Assembly: GCA_902589185.1 (NCBI GenBank)
Contig: CACIRZ010000010.1
Span: 1 to 42,751, forward strand
DNA length: 42,751 bases
Direction of reading: 5' to 3'
From: an uncultured SAR116 cluster alpha proteobacterium
GTDB lineage: Bacteria; Pseudomonadota; Alphaproteobacteria; Puniceispirillales; Marisalimonadaceae
The notes under the pieces were generated by a model. The model was not told the origin of the DNA and did not search any database. It saw only the letters and a program-made list of their open reading frames with translations. Each line of letters begins with the position of its first letter. Position 1 is the first letter of the stretch. This document shows, one piece after another, positions 18,522 through 28,630 of this stretch. The position numbers and the translations under genes are program-made.

Positions 18522-19421
18522 ATGAAAAAATTAATTTCCTACATAACTGATAAACAATTAACAACAGAAATTGTTAGTATTTTTTCAAATGCTGTGAACA
18601 TACACATTAAAGGTTGGCAATCCGAAATTGTTCACATAAATGACTTTTTAAAAAATGGAATACCTACAAACGTACAGGCTATAGCCACTCAAGGTATCCT
18701 GAGAGGTACTGGTCATCTTCTAAAAGAAGCTGCAAGTAAAAATTTAGATAGATATTATATTGATCATGCTTATTTCAACGCTGGTTATAAAGGTGATTTT
18801 TGGTTAAGAATTTCGAAAAATAAACATACTATTAATAATTTAAAAAAAGTATCAAGTTTTAGATGGGAAAAATTTTTTTCTAAAAATAACTTTATAATAC
18901 CATGGAAAAGTTTTTCTGAAAGAGGAAAAAATATTTTAATTATACCTCCCACTAACGCAATTTGTTGGTATTTTAATGCGAATAATTGGGAAAAAAACAT
19001 ACTTAATTTTCTTAGAGAAACTCTATCAACGGAAGATTTTAAAAAAGTAAAAATTAGAGTTAAACCAAATGAACCTATAGTAGACTCAAAAGGCAAATAT
19101 ATAGGTTTGAAGGAAAACAAAGAAACTAAAAATATTCCCTTAGAAGATGATTTAAACGATGCTTCAATTGTAATTGCTTATAATAGTCAAGTAGCACTAG
19201 ATGCTACTTTAAGAGGGTTACCAGTAATTGTTGATAAACATAATTGCTGTTATAGTTTAAGTTTCAAACTATCAGATTTAAAATATGGTTTGAATAACCC
19301 GATTTTTGAAAATGAGCCAAAAAGAGAAGAATTATGTAAATGGCTTTCTTACTGTCAATTTAAACTAGAAGAAATAAAAAATGGATTAGCTTGGAAAACA
19401 ATCAATAACTTTCAAATATAA
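18522..19421 (+). CDS. Capsule-synthesis-like protein of unknown activity
   Basis: 299 residues. The C-terminal half, 'VKIRVKPNEP' followed by 'DASIVIAYNSQVALDATLRG' then 'LPVIVD', resembles the donor-binding part of KpsC/KpsS-like polysaccharide proteins. The N-terminal half 'AIATQGILRGTGHLLKEAAS' is unknown to me. No signal peptide or membrane segment is apparent. The 108-bp gap before it is divergent from the amidotransferase gene and probably holds promoters for both. A 13-bp gap links it with the next transferase. Confidence 0.5.
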   Translation: MKKLISYITDKQLTTEIVSIFSNAVNIHIKGWQSEIVHINDFLKNGIPTNVQAIATQGILRGTGHLLKEAASKNLDRYYIDHAYFNAGYKGDFWLRISKNKHTINNLKKVSSFRWEKFFSKNNFIIPWKSFSERGKNILIIPPTNAICWYFNANNWEKNILNFLRETLSTEDFKKVKIRVKPNEPIVDSKGKYIGLKENKETKNIPLEDDLNDASIVIAYNSQVALDATLRGLPVIVDKHNCCYSLSFKLSDLKYGLNNPIFENEPKREELCKWLSYCQFKLEEIKNGLAWKTINNFQI

Positions 19422-19434
19422 ACGATGATGAATA

Positions 19435-20244
19435 ATGTCAATATCAAATAATAAATATAGTGCGGTAACTACTTTTAATTTGAACAAGCACCCATACGGT
19501 GTTGAGATGATTAATAGTTTTTTTGCTAACTGGCCTGATGAAGTTACGTTAACAGCATTTATTGAAAAAAGCTCAGGGTTAGATGATAGGGCAGTAAAAT
19601 CTAAAATTATAATTAAAGATTTTTATAAACATGTGCCAGAATATAAATATTTTGTTGAAAAATTTAAGGATAAAGAAAAATATACTGATGATTTTCGTTT
19701 TAATGTTTTTAGATTTGCTCATAAAGTATATGCAATTGCATCAGCACTTAAAAATACAAAAGCTAAATACTTAATCTGGCTAGATGCTGATATCAAGACA
19801 TACAAAAAAATTCCTTTAGAATTTCTTGATACACTTGTATCTGACAACACTTACATGACTTATCTGGGTAGAGAAAGTATTTCAATCAAACATTTAACCT
19901 ATTCTGAATGTGGCTTTTTAATATTTAATACTGAACATCCCATACATAAATTGTTTTGGCAGAATATGATGAAAATGTATGATAATGGTGATTTGTTTAA
20001 AGAAAAAGAATGGCATGATAGTTATATTTTTGATGTGGTAAGAAAAAATCTAGAAAAAACTAAAAGTATAAAAAATTTTGATATAACCGGCCATGGTTTA
20101 GTAAACGTCAAAAATGACGATCATGTCTTTGTATCAAGTGTATTAGGCAGATTCATGGATCATAAAAAAGGAAATAGAAAAGATAGTAAGTGGTCTTTTG
20201 AACTTATCACCAGAATAAAAGAAGAAAAAAAAAATAAATCATAA
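19435..20244 (+). CDS. Glycosyltransferase-like protein, GT-A fold
   Basis: 269 residues. 'KYLIWLDADIKTYKKIPLEF' (about 112-131) holds a DxD motif (DAD) on a strand end, the metal/UDP-sugar site of GT-A transferases, and 'SECGFLIFNTEHP' is typical of the following acceptor region. It is the second gene of a plus-strand pair. Its final bases overlap the end of the convergent gene at 20239 by six bases. Sugar unknown. Confidence 0.65.
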   Translation: MSISNNKYSAVTTFNLNKHPYGVEMINSFFANWPDEVTLTAFIEKSSGLDDRAVKSKIIIKDFYKHVPEYKYFVEKFKDKEKYTDDFRFNVFRFAHKVYAIASALKNTKAKYLIWLDADIKTYKKIPLEFLDTLVSDNTYMTYLGRESISIKHLTYSECGFLIFNTEHPIHKLFWQNMMKMYDNGDLFKEKEWHDSYIFDVVRKNLEKTKSIKNFDITGHGLVNVKNDDHVFVSSVLGRFMDHKKGNRKDSKWSFELITRIKEEKKNKS

Positions 20245-20463
20245 TAGTTTAATTAATGGTAATAATTGAACCAAGCCGAAGATAGTTATGAATGTACCAA
20301 TAACTAACTTAGTGGTTGGTTTAATAAAAGGTGTCTTAGTGAAATCCTCATTTTTCTTTTTGCCTTGAACTACACCATATATTATTAATGATACGCCAAT
20401 TAAAAAGATAATAAGTCCGTATTCCCATGACATCATAATATCAATACGTAGACTTTTTTTCAT
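20239..20463 (-). CDS. Small two-helix membrane protein
   Basis: 74 residues with two hydrophobic segments, 'GLIIFLIGVSLIIYGVVQG' (about 16-34) and 'LVIGTFITIFGLVQLLPLI' (about 53-71), joined by a basic loop. The start could also be Met10 or Met11 (MMSWEYG). It lies between two transferase genes on the minus strand, 6 bp past the end of the GT8-like gene. It may be an accessory protein for glycan assembly; no family is recognised. Confidence 0.6.
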   Translation of the reverse strand: MKKSLRIDIMMSWEYGLIIFLIGVSLIIYGVVQGKKKNEDFTKTPFIKPTTKLVIGTFITIFGLVQLLPLIKLL

Positions 20464-20469
20464 ATTAAA

Positions 20470-21165
20470 TTACTTTAAAATTTCTTTTTTAAAGTATCCA
20501 TCTAGCAAATTAGAAAATGAGTTTTTCCAATAAGATGAAAAACTTTTGTTACTGTATTCCTTAAAACAAGGTGTTCCTATAGTATAATGAATTAAATTAA
20601 CGTCATCTTTTTCTTCGTATTCCATAGCCAACCAATTCCATTTTTTATCTATGTTTCCTATCTCTTCATCATTTAACCAATTGAAACGGTGTAAAAAAGC
20701 TCCAGTTTGATTTTGAATGAAATTGGGTGTCAATATTTTGTGCTTTTCATGAGAACAATTCCAAATAATAACACTTGACCAGTTTTTTCTTGGATAATCC
20801 TCATTTTTATTTCCCCAATATTTCTTAGCTATCTTAGTTTTATAATCATGTTGTACAACTTGAACAGCATATTTATCATTTCTTAAATCCCAAAGTTTTT
20901 TTATATCTTCAACACAAATCATGTCTCCATCTACATATATTGCCCACCCTTCAAAATTCATTAGATATGGAACTAAAAATCTAGAATAAATAAATTCATT
21001 ACTTCCGTCAGTATGCACTTCACTATATCCCGATAAAGATTTCATGTTTAAAGGCATGAACCTAACTGGAATTGAAGTCTTTTCTATAACACTTTGAACA
21101 AACGTGTGATAAGCCACGGCTTCTTTTTGATCAAATCCAACTAAAAGGTCAATTACGTTATCCAT
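20470..21165 (-). CDS. Glycosyltransferase, GT8-like
   Basis: 231 residues, beginning 'MDNVIDLLVGFDQKEAVAYH'. 'GWAIYVDGDMICVEDIKKLW' holds the DGD metal-binding motif of GT-A/GT8-like enzymes, and 'HYTIGTPCFKEY' near the end matches the usual His-x-x-Gly-x-x-K-like closing motif loosely. The start overlaps the end of the TPR-glycosyltransferase gene by 8 bases, so both are made together. Confidence 0.7.
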   Translation of the reverse strand: MDNVIDLLVGFDQKEAVAYHTFVQSVIEKTSIPVRFMPLNMKSLSGYSEVHTDGSNEFIYSRFLVPYLMNFEGWAIYVDGDMICVEDIKKLWDLRNDKYAVQVVQHDYKTKIAKKYWGNKNEDYPRKNWSSVIIWNCSHEKHKILTPNFIQNQTGAFLHRFNWLNDEEIGNIDKKWNWLAMEYEEKDDVNLIHYTIGTPCFKEYSNKSFSSYWKNSFSNLLDGYFKKEILK

Positions 21166-23104
21166 TAGTTCTTTCCTTTATTATTTTTTTTAGTTTTTCA
21201 ATTGGATAATCCCAACTATCTATGTTTTTTTGTTCAATTATTTGTATTGAATTATACCAAAAACATCTATCTTTATACGAACTCCAATACCAAAGTTTAC
21301 CTTTTCCTTTTGGTAATAAAAGGAATGTATCTTTACCTAATGCTCCACTTATATGAGCATTGGTGTTACTGACTGTAATCACAAAATCACATAAATCAAT
21401 TAGTGAGGTTAAACCATTTAAATCGTTAAAATTGTCTATATGTTCTATTTTGCTTATTTTTATACCAGTATTTTTAAAAAATCTATCTCTTTCGTCATTT
21501 GTATCATTATACTGTAAGTCTAAAAATTCTATATTTTCTAAAGATAAAATAGGTTTCAAAATTTCTAAACTTATACTTTTCTTATCTCCTATATCTTCGT
21601 TTTTACTGATCCACGACAAACCACAAATAAATTTCTTTTTAGTTTGAAAATTATTTTTTAATTCATTTGTCAAACCTTTTTCTGCTATTATATAATTTTT
21701 ATATTTTGTTAGATATGAAGCATCTTTTAAGAATAAGCACCCCAAATCCCCTATAGGCAATTGATAGTCAATTTTATAATTTTTATAATTTTCATTTTTT
21801 TCTAAAAATTTTATTTTTGGATAAATTCTATTTATAATACCATGAAGTCTAGGATCAATTTTAATAAATAAATTATCAACATAATGCTCTAAATCTTTTA
21901 AAAACCTCAGAAAAAGGATTTGATCACCTATACCTTGTTCACTCCATAAAAGTAAATTTTTTTTATCCTTATTAAGATTAAATTCTGGTAATTTTATATT
22001 TAATTTATTTGAGTTAAACTTGTTAGCTAGCCATCTATATTTATAGTTTATCCAACCTTCATTGAAATTAGCCTGTGCTAATTGACATTGAGCTAAATTG
22101 TAATGAGCATCATAATTATTATTATTACTTCTTATAGATAGTTCATAGATATTTTCAGCTTCTATAAAATCACCTATAAAATAATTTAGTGCAGCTAAAT
22201 TATTTAATGCCATCTTATTATTAGGCTTAATCTGAAGTGATTTATCGTAATTAAGTTTTGCGTTAGTAAAGTCGCCAATTGCTAAAAAATTATCACCTAG
22301 TAAAGTGTATGTATCACTATTTATATTATTTAGATTTATGGACTCATAATAAAAGGTATTAGCTAAATTAAATTGTTTTTTTTGAGAGTAAGCCAAACCT
22401 AATATTGATTTTAAAGTACTGTCTGATCCATTCTTCTTTTCAAATTTTTGGACATACAAAATAACATCATTTTCTTTTTTACATTTGATTAAATTATCAC
22501 AATAATCATATATTACATCTCTGCTAACATTTTTGTAACTAATTAATTCTTTATAAATTTGATCTGATTTTGAAAATTCTTTTAAATTAGTAAGTAATTT
22601 AGCCATTTTATGGTCTATATCTCTATTTTTAAGAGATAATATCTTTGCATAATATAAAACATTTAGAGCATCTTCTAACTTATTAATCTTTATCAATGTA
22701 TCTGAGAGATTAAGATAAAATGCGCTTTCTAGAGGATGATTTTGAATAGCTAATCTGTGAAAATAAACGGCTTTTTTGTAATTTCCCTCAAAAGACCAAA
22801 AATTAGCTAATAATGAAATAGTTAGTATATCATTTTGATTTTTTTCTAGAGTATCTGATAGTTTTTTAATTACAATCGATGATTTTCCTGATTTCACCAA
22901 ATTAAAAAAATTTTCAATTTCTTTTTTTGAATGTGTTTGAATTATAGGTATTTTAAACCTTTTTACCTTTTTATTTATTTCTTCTTCTAATCTTTTATTT
23001 TTAGGAAACTGAACCCAAATCTCCTTAAATATATCTAATCCTCCGAAAAAATTTTTTTCTAAAAATAGCTTGTTCCCTTTTATAAATAGATCATTTACAG
23101 ACAT
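21158..23104 (-). CDS. TPR-repeat protein with C-terminal GT9-like transferase domain
   Basis: 648 residues in two halves. About residues 60-355 are tetratricopeptide helices ('AVYFHRLAIQNHPLESAFYL', 'NAKLNYDKSLQIKPNNKMAL', 'YDAHYNLAQCQLAQANFNEG'). From about 380, 'LLLWSEQGIGDQILFLRFLK' starts a domain resembling heptosyltransferase-like (GT9) proteins, with 'SLIDLCDFVITVSNTNAHIS' and 'GALGKDTFLLLP' near the end. Such TPR-GT fusions are common in marine proteobacterial glycan islands. The likely role is transfer to a protein or lipid acceptor recognised by the TPR part; not proven here. Confidence 0.75.
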   Translation of the reverse strand: MSVNDLFIKGNKLFLEKNFFGGLDIFKEIWVQFPKNKRLEEEINKKVKRFKIPIIQTHSKKEIENFFNLVKSGKSSIVIKKLSDTLEKNQNDILTISLLANFWSFEGNYKKAVYFHRLAIQNHPLESAFYLNLSDTLIKINKLEDALNVLYYAKILSLKNRDIDHKMAKLLTNLKEFSKSDQIYKELISYKNVSRDVIYDYCDNLIKCKKENDVILYVQKFEKKNGSDSTLKSILGLAYSQKKQFNLANTFYYESINLNNINSDTYTLLGDNFLAIGDFTNAKLNYDKSLQIKPNNKMALNNLAALNYFIGDFIEAENIYELSIRSNNNNYDAHYNLAQCQLAQANFNEGWINYKYRWLANKFNSNKLNIKLPEFNLNKDKKNLLLWSEQGIGDQILFLRFLKDLEHYVDNLFIKIDPRLHGIINRIYPKIKFLEKNENYKNYKIDYQLPIGDLGCLFLKDASYLTKYKNYIIAEKGLTNELKNNFQTKKKFICGLSWISKNEDIGDKKSISLEILKPILSLENIEFLDLQYNDTNDERDRFFKNTGIKISKIEHIDNFNDLNGLTSLIDLCDFVITVSNTNAHISGALGKDTFLLLPKGKGKLWYWSSYKDRCFWYNSIQIIEQKNIDSWDYPIEKLKKIIKERTNG

Positions 23105-23116
23105 TATTTATACTTC

Positions 23117-23734
23117 TCAATTATTTGGCTCAGGAAAAGTATCTGGAAAAAATAACACATGAGAAAGTTTATTATTATATTTTGCATTTTGAATTAATAC
23201 AGTTGTGTTTTCTCCCAAACTATCTTGAATTATCCATTTTTTTAAACTAAATGGATTTTCTGAAAATTCTAAAACTAAACTTTCTTGTTTTTCATTATCT
23301 GGGCTTTTTAATTTTAATGATATAATGCCCGCCTCAGTACTATATTCTGCTTTTATATTTTCGTTACTTAAAAATGACTTGTTTTCTAATAAAATAGCAA
23401 AAGGTGTACTCTTAACAGGAATATTGTTAGTTGTTTTAGCGCCTCTATCTTGAATAACTATCCAAAATCCTTTACAAGTAATTAAAAGATTATTTGGGTT
23501 TTCATAATCAATTCTCAACTTACCTGGTAAATCCAAATATATTCTACCATTGCTTACGTTTCCTGAGGGACTTACCTGAATAAAATTTGCTTCTAGTGTG
23601 ATAAGATTTTTAAAAAATTTTTCAATTTGTAGAATAGCTGATTGTTTTTTCTCAAAAGCATAAGATGTTTGGCAAATTAGAATTATAAAAAAAATATATA
23701 AAAAAAAATTTATCTTGATCAATAATTGTTTCAA
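23117..23734 (-). CDS. lolA: Outer-membrane lipoprotein carrier protein LolA
   Basis: LolA carries lipoproteins across the periplasm. The 205-residue protein has a signal peptide ('FFLYIFFIILICQTSYAF', cut expected after TSYA) and the LolA barrel with 'LITLEANFIQVSPSGNVSNG' and 'GRIYLDLPGKLRIDYENPN'. Its ATG touches the end of ftsK. The lolA-ftsK order is conserved in alphaproteobacteria, which supports the call. Adjacent lipoprotein traffic genes are not in the window. Confidence 0.92.
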   Translation of the reverse strand: MKQLLIKINFFLYIFFIILICQTSYAFEKKQSAILQIEKFFKNLITLEANFIQVSPSGNVSNGRIYLDLPGKLRIDYENPNNLLITCKGFWIVIQDRGAKTTNNIPVKSTPFAILLENKSFLSNENIKAEYSTEAGIISLKLKSPDNEKQESLVLEFSENPFSLKKWIIQDSLGENTTVLIQNAKYNNKLSHVLFFPDTFPEPNN

Positions 23735-26098
23735 TTAATTATCCTCAATTAAAATTTCTCTTTTTCCAGCTCTGCCGGGCTTGGAAATAATGTTATTATC
23801 TTCCATTTTTTCGATTATAGTAGCCGCTCTATTATAACCTATTTTCAAGTGTCTTTGAATAAATGAAGTACTTGCCCTTCTTTCTCTAATAACTAAAGCT
23901 ACAGCTTCGTCATATAATTCATCTTTAGCATTTTTATTATTAAAATTATCTAGCTCACCTGAGGAAATATTTTCAGGTTCTTCAGTAATACTTTCATCAT
24001 AATCTGGATTAGATTGATTAGATAAAAATTTTGTGATTTTTTCAACTTCATCATCTTCTACAAAAGGGCCGTGTACACGAGTTACTTTTCCACCTCCTGC
24101 CATATATAACATATCTCCTCGGCCAAGAAGCTGTTCAGCGCCTTGTTCTCCTAAAATTGTTCTACTGTCAATTTTACTTGTAACTTGAAATGAAATTCTA
24201 GTTGGGAAGTTTGCCTTAATTGTCCCCGTTATTACATCAACCGAAGGTCTTTGTGTAGCCATTACAACGTGAATTCCAGCTGCTCTAGCCATTTGGGCTA
24301 ATCTTTGAACCGCAGCTTCTATATCTTTTCCAGCTACTAACATTAAATCTGCAACTTCATCAATTATCACTACAATGTAAGGTAAAGGTGTTAAACTTAT
24401 TTCTTGATCCTCAAAAATTGGTTGTCCAGTTTCTGGATCAAAGCCTACTTGAATATTTTTTGAGAGAACTTCACCTTTCTTTCTTGCTTCAATTAATCTG
24501 GCATTATAGCTATCAATATTTCGAACACCAAGCTTGCTCATTGACATATATCTAGTTTCCATTTCCCTAACAGCCCATTTTAAAGCAATAATTGCTTTAT
24601 TTGGATCAGTTACAACAGGTGTTAAGAGGTGAGGAATGCCATCATAAACTGATAATTCCAACATTTTAGGATCTATCATAATAAGTCTACAAGTTTCTGG
24701 AGTATGTTTATATAGCAAAGATAAAATCATTGCATTTATTCCTACAGATTTACCTGAGCCTGTTGTTCCAGCTACTAGTAAATGTGGCATTGTTGCTAAG
24801 TCAGCAACAATTGGATATCCTGCTATATTTTTACCAAGGCAGACTGGCAGACTAAAATCTGATTTTTGAAATTCGTGGTGTTCTAAAATATTTCTTAAAA
24901 TCACTGTTTCTCTTGATTTGTTTGGTAACTCGATACCAATAACATTTTGACCTGGCACCATTGCCACCCTTACTGCCTCCACAGACATTGATCTAGCAAT
25001 ATCATCAGCTAAAGATATTACTCTTTGACTTCTCAAACCCGGTGCTGGTTGTAAGTCATACCTAGTTACAACTGGGCCATATCTAACAGACTCAATATTT
25101 CCATTAATTGAATAATCTGACAAAACTCCCTCAAGAACTTTTGCATTCATATCAAGAGTTTCTTTGCTCGGAGGTTTGATATCTTCTGTAATATCTTTTA
25201 GTAAACTTATAGATGGTAGAATAAATCCACTTTCTGATCCTAATGGTAAGTCATCTTGATATAAGTCGTAATTTTCTTTTCTTTTCTTTAAATTTCTTTC
25301 TTTATGGAGATTTTTGATTAATATTGGAGACCTTCTAGCTTTTGGTTTTTTTCTATCTATGAAACTACCCTTAATGTTAAAAAACTTATTTTTAAACGTG
25401 TTTAAGAAACTGAGTTTGCCTTTTTGATCTTCTAATTCATTGTTCGCTTTTAAATCGTTGTAAAAAAACAAATTTAGAAACATTGTAACTATCCAGACTA
25501 AAGGTAGAAATATAGGTCTAAAAATAAATTTAAAAAATTTTATTTCTTTTTCTTCTGTGGATAATATCCAAAAAAACAATAACAAAGAAATAATTAGAGA
25601 CGCCAGCCCTAAAAATGTTTGTGATGAAACAATGTCAAAATCTGTTAAATCACCGATTTTATTTGAACAAATTAATAACAACCATTCGGACAAACCAGTT
25701 TGACCTAAAATTGGTAAGTTTAGTCCAAATTTTTGAGTTATATGAATCTCAAGATAAGCGCCTCCTAAAGAACTTAAAAATGTCATAAAGAAAATTGTAA
25801 GCAGTTTTGTTTTAAAAAATTTTATTTTAGTTTCATTAAATAACTTTAAAGACCACATAAATAAAATTGAGGAAAGAAATAATCCAGGTAAAATACCAAA
25901 TTCTCTTATTATTAAACCTGAGAAGAATGAACCTATTTCACCATAAAAATTTTTTGGAATATTCTCAGAAACATAACCCCAGCCAGGGTCTTCTGGATGA
26001 AATGAAAATAAAACTAAAAAGATTGATATAGAAATACAAAATAAAATTATAGAAAAAATTTTATTGGTTATTTTAATATAAGAATTACTGTTTTCCAT
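23735..26098 (-). CDS. ftsK: DNA translocase FtsK
   Basis: FtsK is the septal pump that clears the chromosome before division. 787 residues: four or five membrane segments in the first 215, a short basic linker (about 220-290, much shorter than in E. coli), then the motor with Walker A 'GTTGSGKSVG' (444-453), 'VIIDEVADLM' (Walker B) and 'ATQRPSVDVITG', and the C-terminal winged-helix gamma domain from about 715 ('RERRASTSFIQRHLKIGYNR') that reads the KOPS orienting sequences. Complete. It is 13 bp downstream of the aminotransferase gene. Confidence 0.97.
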   Translation of the reverse strand: MENSNSYIKITNKIFSIILFCISISIFLVLFSFHPEDPGWGYVSENIPKNFYGEIGSFFSGLIIREFGILPGLFLSSILFMWSLKLFNETKIKFFKTKLLTIFFMTFLSSLGGAYLEIHITQKFGLNLPILGQTGLSEWLLLICSNKIGDLTDFDIVSSQTFLGLASLIISLLLFFWILSTEEKEIKFFKFIFRPIFLPLVWIVTMFLNLFFYNDLKANNELEDQKGKLSFLNTFKNKFFNIKGSFIDRKKPKARRSPILIKNLHKERNLKKRKENYDLYQDDLPLGSESGFILPSISLLKDITEDIKPPSKETLDMNAKVLEGVLSDYSINGNIESVRYGPVVTRYDLQPAPGLRSQRVISLADDIARSMSVEAVRVAMVPGQNVIGIELPNKSRETVILRNILEHHEFQKSDFSLPVCLGKNIAGYPIVADLATMPHLLVAGTTGSGKSVGINAMILSLLYKHTPETCRLIMIDPKMLELSVYDGIPHLLTPVVTDPNKAIIALKWAVREMETRYMSMSKLGVRNIDSYNARLIEARKKGEVLSKNIQVGFDPETGQPIFEDQEISLTPLPYIVVIIDEVADLMLVAGKDIEAAVQRLAQMARAAGIHVVMATQRPSVDVITGTIKANFPTRISFQVTSKIDSRTILGEQGAEQLLGRGDMLYMAGGGKVTRVHGPFVEDDEVEKITKFLSNQSNPDYDESITEEPENISSGELDNFNNKNAKDELYDEAVALVIRERRASTSFIQRHLKIGYNRAATIIEKMEDNNIISKPGRAGKREILIEDN

Positions 26099-26111
26099 AT
26101 CCTAATCTTCA

Positions 26112-27323
26112 TTATTCTTTTGCGACATCCATTTTTAAAAATAAACAAATACGCCTCATTGTTTCTTCAATAACTTCCTTATTGTCAACTAATGATATTC
26201 TTAAGTATCCTCTACCTGGATTAATACCATTCACTTCTTTTGACATAAAACTTCCCGGCATTACCCTTAGCGAAAATTTTTGCCATAAAATTTTAGCTGC
26301 TTGCTTATCGTCATTGACTCTTAACCACAGAAAAAAACCTGCATCTGGAATTTTAAAATCTTTATAAAAAGGTTCTAAATACTTTTCTGCAATTTCAAAG
26401 TTTTTGTCATAATGTAAGCAACCTTTTATTTGATGATCATCGTCGTCATACAATGCGCTAGCAACTTTTTGAATAGGAATAGGCACTGGCGATGCACCAT
26501 TTGAAACTAACAACTTATAATTTTCTATTATTTTTTCGTCTCCAGCTATAAACCCAGCTCTCATTCCACAAGCATTACTTCTTTTTGATAAAGAATTAAA
26601 AATAATTAAATTTTGTAAACCTTTTCCTAAACTTAGTGCTGCATCTAATCCACCAGGTGGTTTGGCTTTGTTCATTCTATAAATATCTCCATAACATTCA
26701 TCAATAGCCAAAATAAATTTATATTTTCTAGCAAGTAAAATGGCGTTTTTTAAATAATCAATGCTAGCAACACTTCCGTGAGGATTAGATGGGGTGCAAA
26801 TATACATTATTACAGAAGAGTTCAATAAATTTTCAGGTAAATTAAAAATGTCTGGTAAATAATTATTTTCTGGCAAAGAATTTAACCAATGTACTTTGGA
26901 TCCACTTGATATACTGCCTGCAAACCAAGCATGATAAAAAGGATTAGTTACAAGAGCTGTTGTTTTTCCAATCTTTAAGTTCTTCGCAAGCAAACCTACA
27001 AGGTGTAAAGGTTCTCTTGTTCCTGGAACAGGAACAATGTTTTTATTTAATTTTATCAGTTTGTCTGCACCTGGGTATCTTCTTCTTATATAATTTAATA
27101 TACTATTACCAAAACTTGGTATTGCTTCACTTGAGGGATATTTTGCCCAATCTTTATAATTCAAGTCTAAAAATTTTTTAGTAAAATCTGGCATACCCAG
27201 TGTAGGTTCACCTAAAGACATTTTTAAGATTGGGTATTTATGATTGGGCTCAGTATTTTCTAAAAGAGATGTAAGTTTTCCAAACATCCAGTCCTTTAAA
27301 ATATTGTAATCTGAGTTCTCCAT
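26112..27323 (-). CDS. Class I/II aminotransferase, DapC-like
   Basis: 403-residue PLP enzyme. 'CTPSNPHGS', 'LAIDECYGDIYR' and the lysine of 'NSLSKRSNACGMRAGFIAG' (Schiff-base site) are in place, followed by the 'RGYLRISLV' arginine that binds the substrate carboxylate. Sister genes beside ftsK in alphaproteobacteria are often annotated as succinyl-diaminopimelate aminotransferase (DapC); asd and dapF in the same window fit that. Substrate is inferred, not shown. Confidence 0.8.
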   Translation of the reverse strand: MENSDYNILKDWMFGKLTSLLENTEPNHKYPILKMSLGEPTLGMPDFTKKFLDLNYKDWAKYPSSEAIPSFGNSILNYIRRRYPGADKLIKLNKNIVPVPGTREPLHLVGLLAKNLKIGKTTALVTNPFYHAWFAGSISSGSKVHWLNSLPENNYLPDIFNLPENLLNSSVIMYICTPSNPHGSVASIDYLKNAILLARKYKFILAIDECYGDIYRMNKAKPPGGLDAALSLGKGLQNLIIFNSLSKRSNACGMRAGFIAGDEKIIENYKLLVSNGASPVPIPIQKVASALYDDDDHQIKGCLHYDKNFEIAEKYLEPFYKDFKIPDAGFFLWLRVNDDKQAAKILWQKFSLRVMPGSFMSKEVNGINPGRGYLRISLVDNKEVIEETMRRICLFLKMDVAKE

Positions 27324-27426
27324 TTTTAAACCTTCAAATAATTTTTACATTTATTTATTTATTTATATTATACTAGTTAATTTTAAAACCAATATAATTG
27401 AGTTATTAGATTTAAAGAGATCATCA

Positions 27427-28629
27427 GTGACTATTAAAGACGTATCAAAGGAAAATTTTCATAAAATTTGTGTTGTTGGAGGAGGCATAACAGGTGCCAT
27501 GATGGTTTTGTTGTTAAAAAATTCAAATATGTTCAAGTTAAATGAAATAGGTTGGATTAAGCCAAAATTAAAATCAAAATATGATTTTAGAACTACATTT
27601 TATAATGAAACCAGTTTGAAATTGCTAAATAATTTAAATATTTTAAAAAGATTAAAAAAAAATGATTATACATCAGTTAAAAACATTAAAGTATTTGGTC
27701 CAAATCATAGCTCACCATTAGAATGGGATTATTTTGATACAAAAAGAGAACTTGGCGCGGTAATAAAAAATGATATTGTTTTGAATATCATAGAAGACAA
27801 AATTAAAGATATAAAACAATATGACAGTTTAGTAAATAATACTGAATGTAAAGAATTTGAAAGAACTTTATACTTAGAAAACAAAACATATATCAATACA
27901 CATTTAGTTTTGTCGGCAGATGGAAAAAATTCTTATCTAAGAAAATTACTAAATTTAAAAACTATAAAAAAAAATACTAAACATATTGCAATTTCTGGGT
28001 TTTTAAAACAATCTAAAAATCATAACTCAACTGCCATTCAAGCATTTACAAATATTGGTCCTATTGGAATACTTCCATATGAGAATAAAAATCTAGTGAA
28101 CTTTGTTCAAAGTATTGAAAAAGTTGTGTTTAAAAAAATTTTTTCTAAAGAAAATCCAGAATATTTTATATGTAATGAATTAAACAAATTTTTTTCACAT
28201 ATTGATCTTAATTTTAGTCCTATAAATAATATTAATAAAATAGAAAACAAATTATCGTTTTGGGATCTAGATTTAAACCTGGTGCTGAACCCTACATCTT
28301 CAAGAGCAATTTTAATAGGTGATGCTGCTCATTCAATCCATCCGCTAGCGGGGCAAGGACTTAACCTATCTTTGAGAGATTGTGGTTCTGCATTAAACGC
28401 AATAGAAAATTGTTTGAAATTTGGAAATGATCTTGGTGATAAATCGATTTTAGAGTCTTACAAAAGAGAAAGATTACCCAAAAATTTTTCAATGACGGCT
28501 TTTACAGACATAATGTTTTTTGGATTTACTTCAACTTCAAATAAAACAAAGTCATTGTTAACAAAAGGTATGGAAAATCTAAACAAAACTAATCTTAAAA
28601 ATATATTTAGAGATATAGCATCAATTTAA
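27427..28629 (+). CDS. FAD-dependent ubiquinone-type hydroxylase (UbiH/UbiF/COQ6 family)
   Basis: 400 residues with the N-terminal FAD loop 'ICVVGGGITGAMMVLLL' and the later FAD-binding motif 'LIGDAAHSIHPLAGQGLNLS', typical of UbiH/UbiF/UbiL aromatic hydroxylases that add oxygen to the ubiquinone ring. Which ring position is hydroxylated cannot be told. The start is GTG at 27427, with AGAG-like sequence upstream. It is transcribed opposite to the aminotransferase (103 bp apart) and converges with the DUF971 gene one base past its stop codon. Confidence 0.88.
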   Translation: MTIKDVSKENFHKICVVGGGITGAMMVLLLKNSNMFKLNEIGWIKPKLKSKYDFRTTFYNETSLKLLNNLNILKRLKKNDYTSVKNIKVFGPNHSSPLEWDYFDTKRELGAVIKNDIVLNIIEDKIKDIKQYDSLVNNTECKEFERTLYLENKTYINTHLVLSADGKNSYLRKLLNLKTIKKNTKHIAISGFLKQSKNHNSTAIQAFTNIGPIGILPYENKNLVNFVQSIEKVVFKKIFSKENPEYFICNELNKFFSHIDLNFSPINNINKIENKLSFWDLDLNLVLNPTSSRAILIGDAAHSIHPLAGQGLNLSLRDCGSALNAIENCLKFGNDLGDKSILESYKRERLPKNFSMTAFTDIMFFGFTSTSNKTKSLLTKGMENLNKTNLKNIFRDIASI

Positions 28630-28630
28630 T

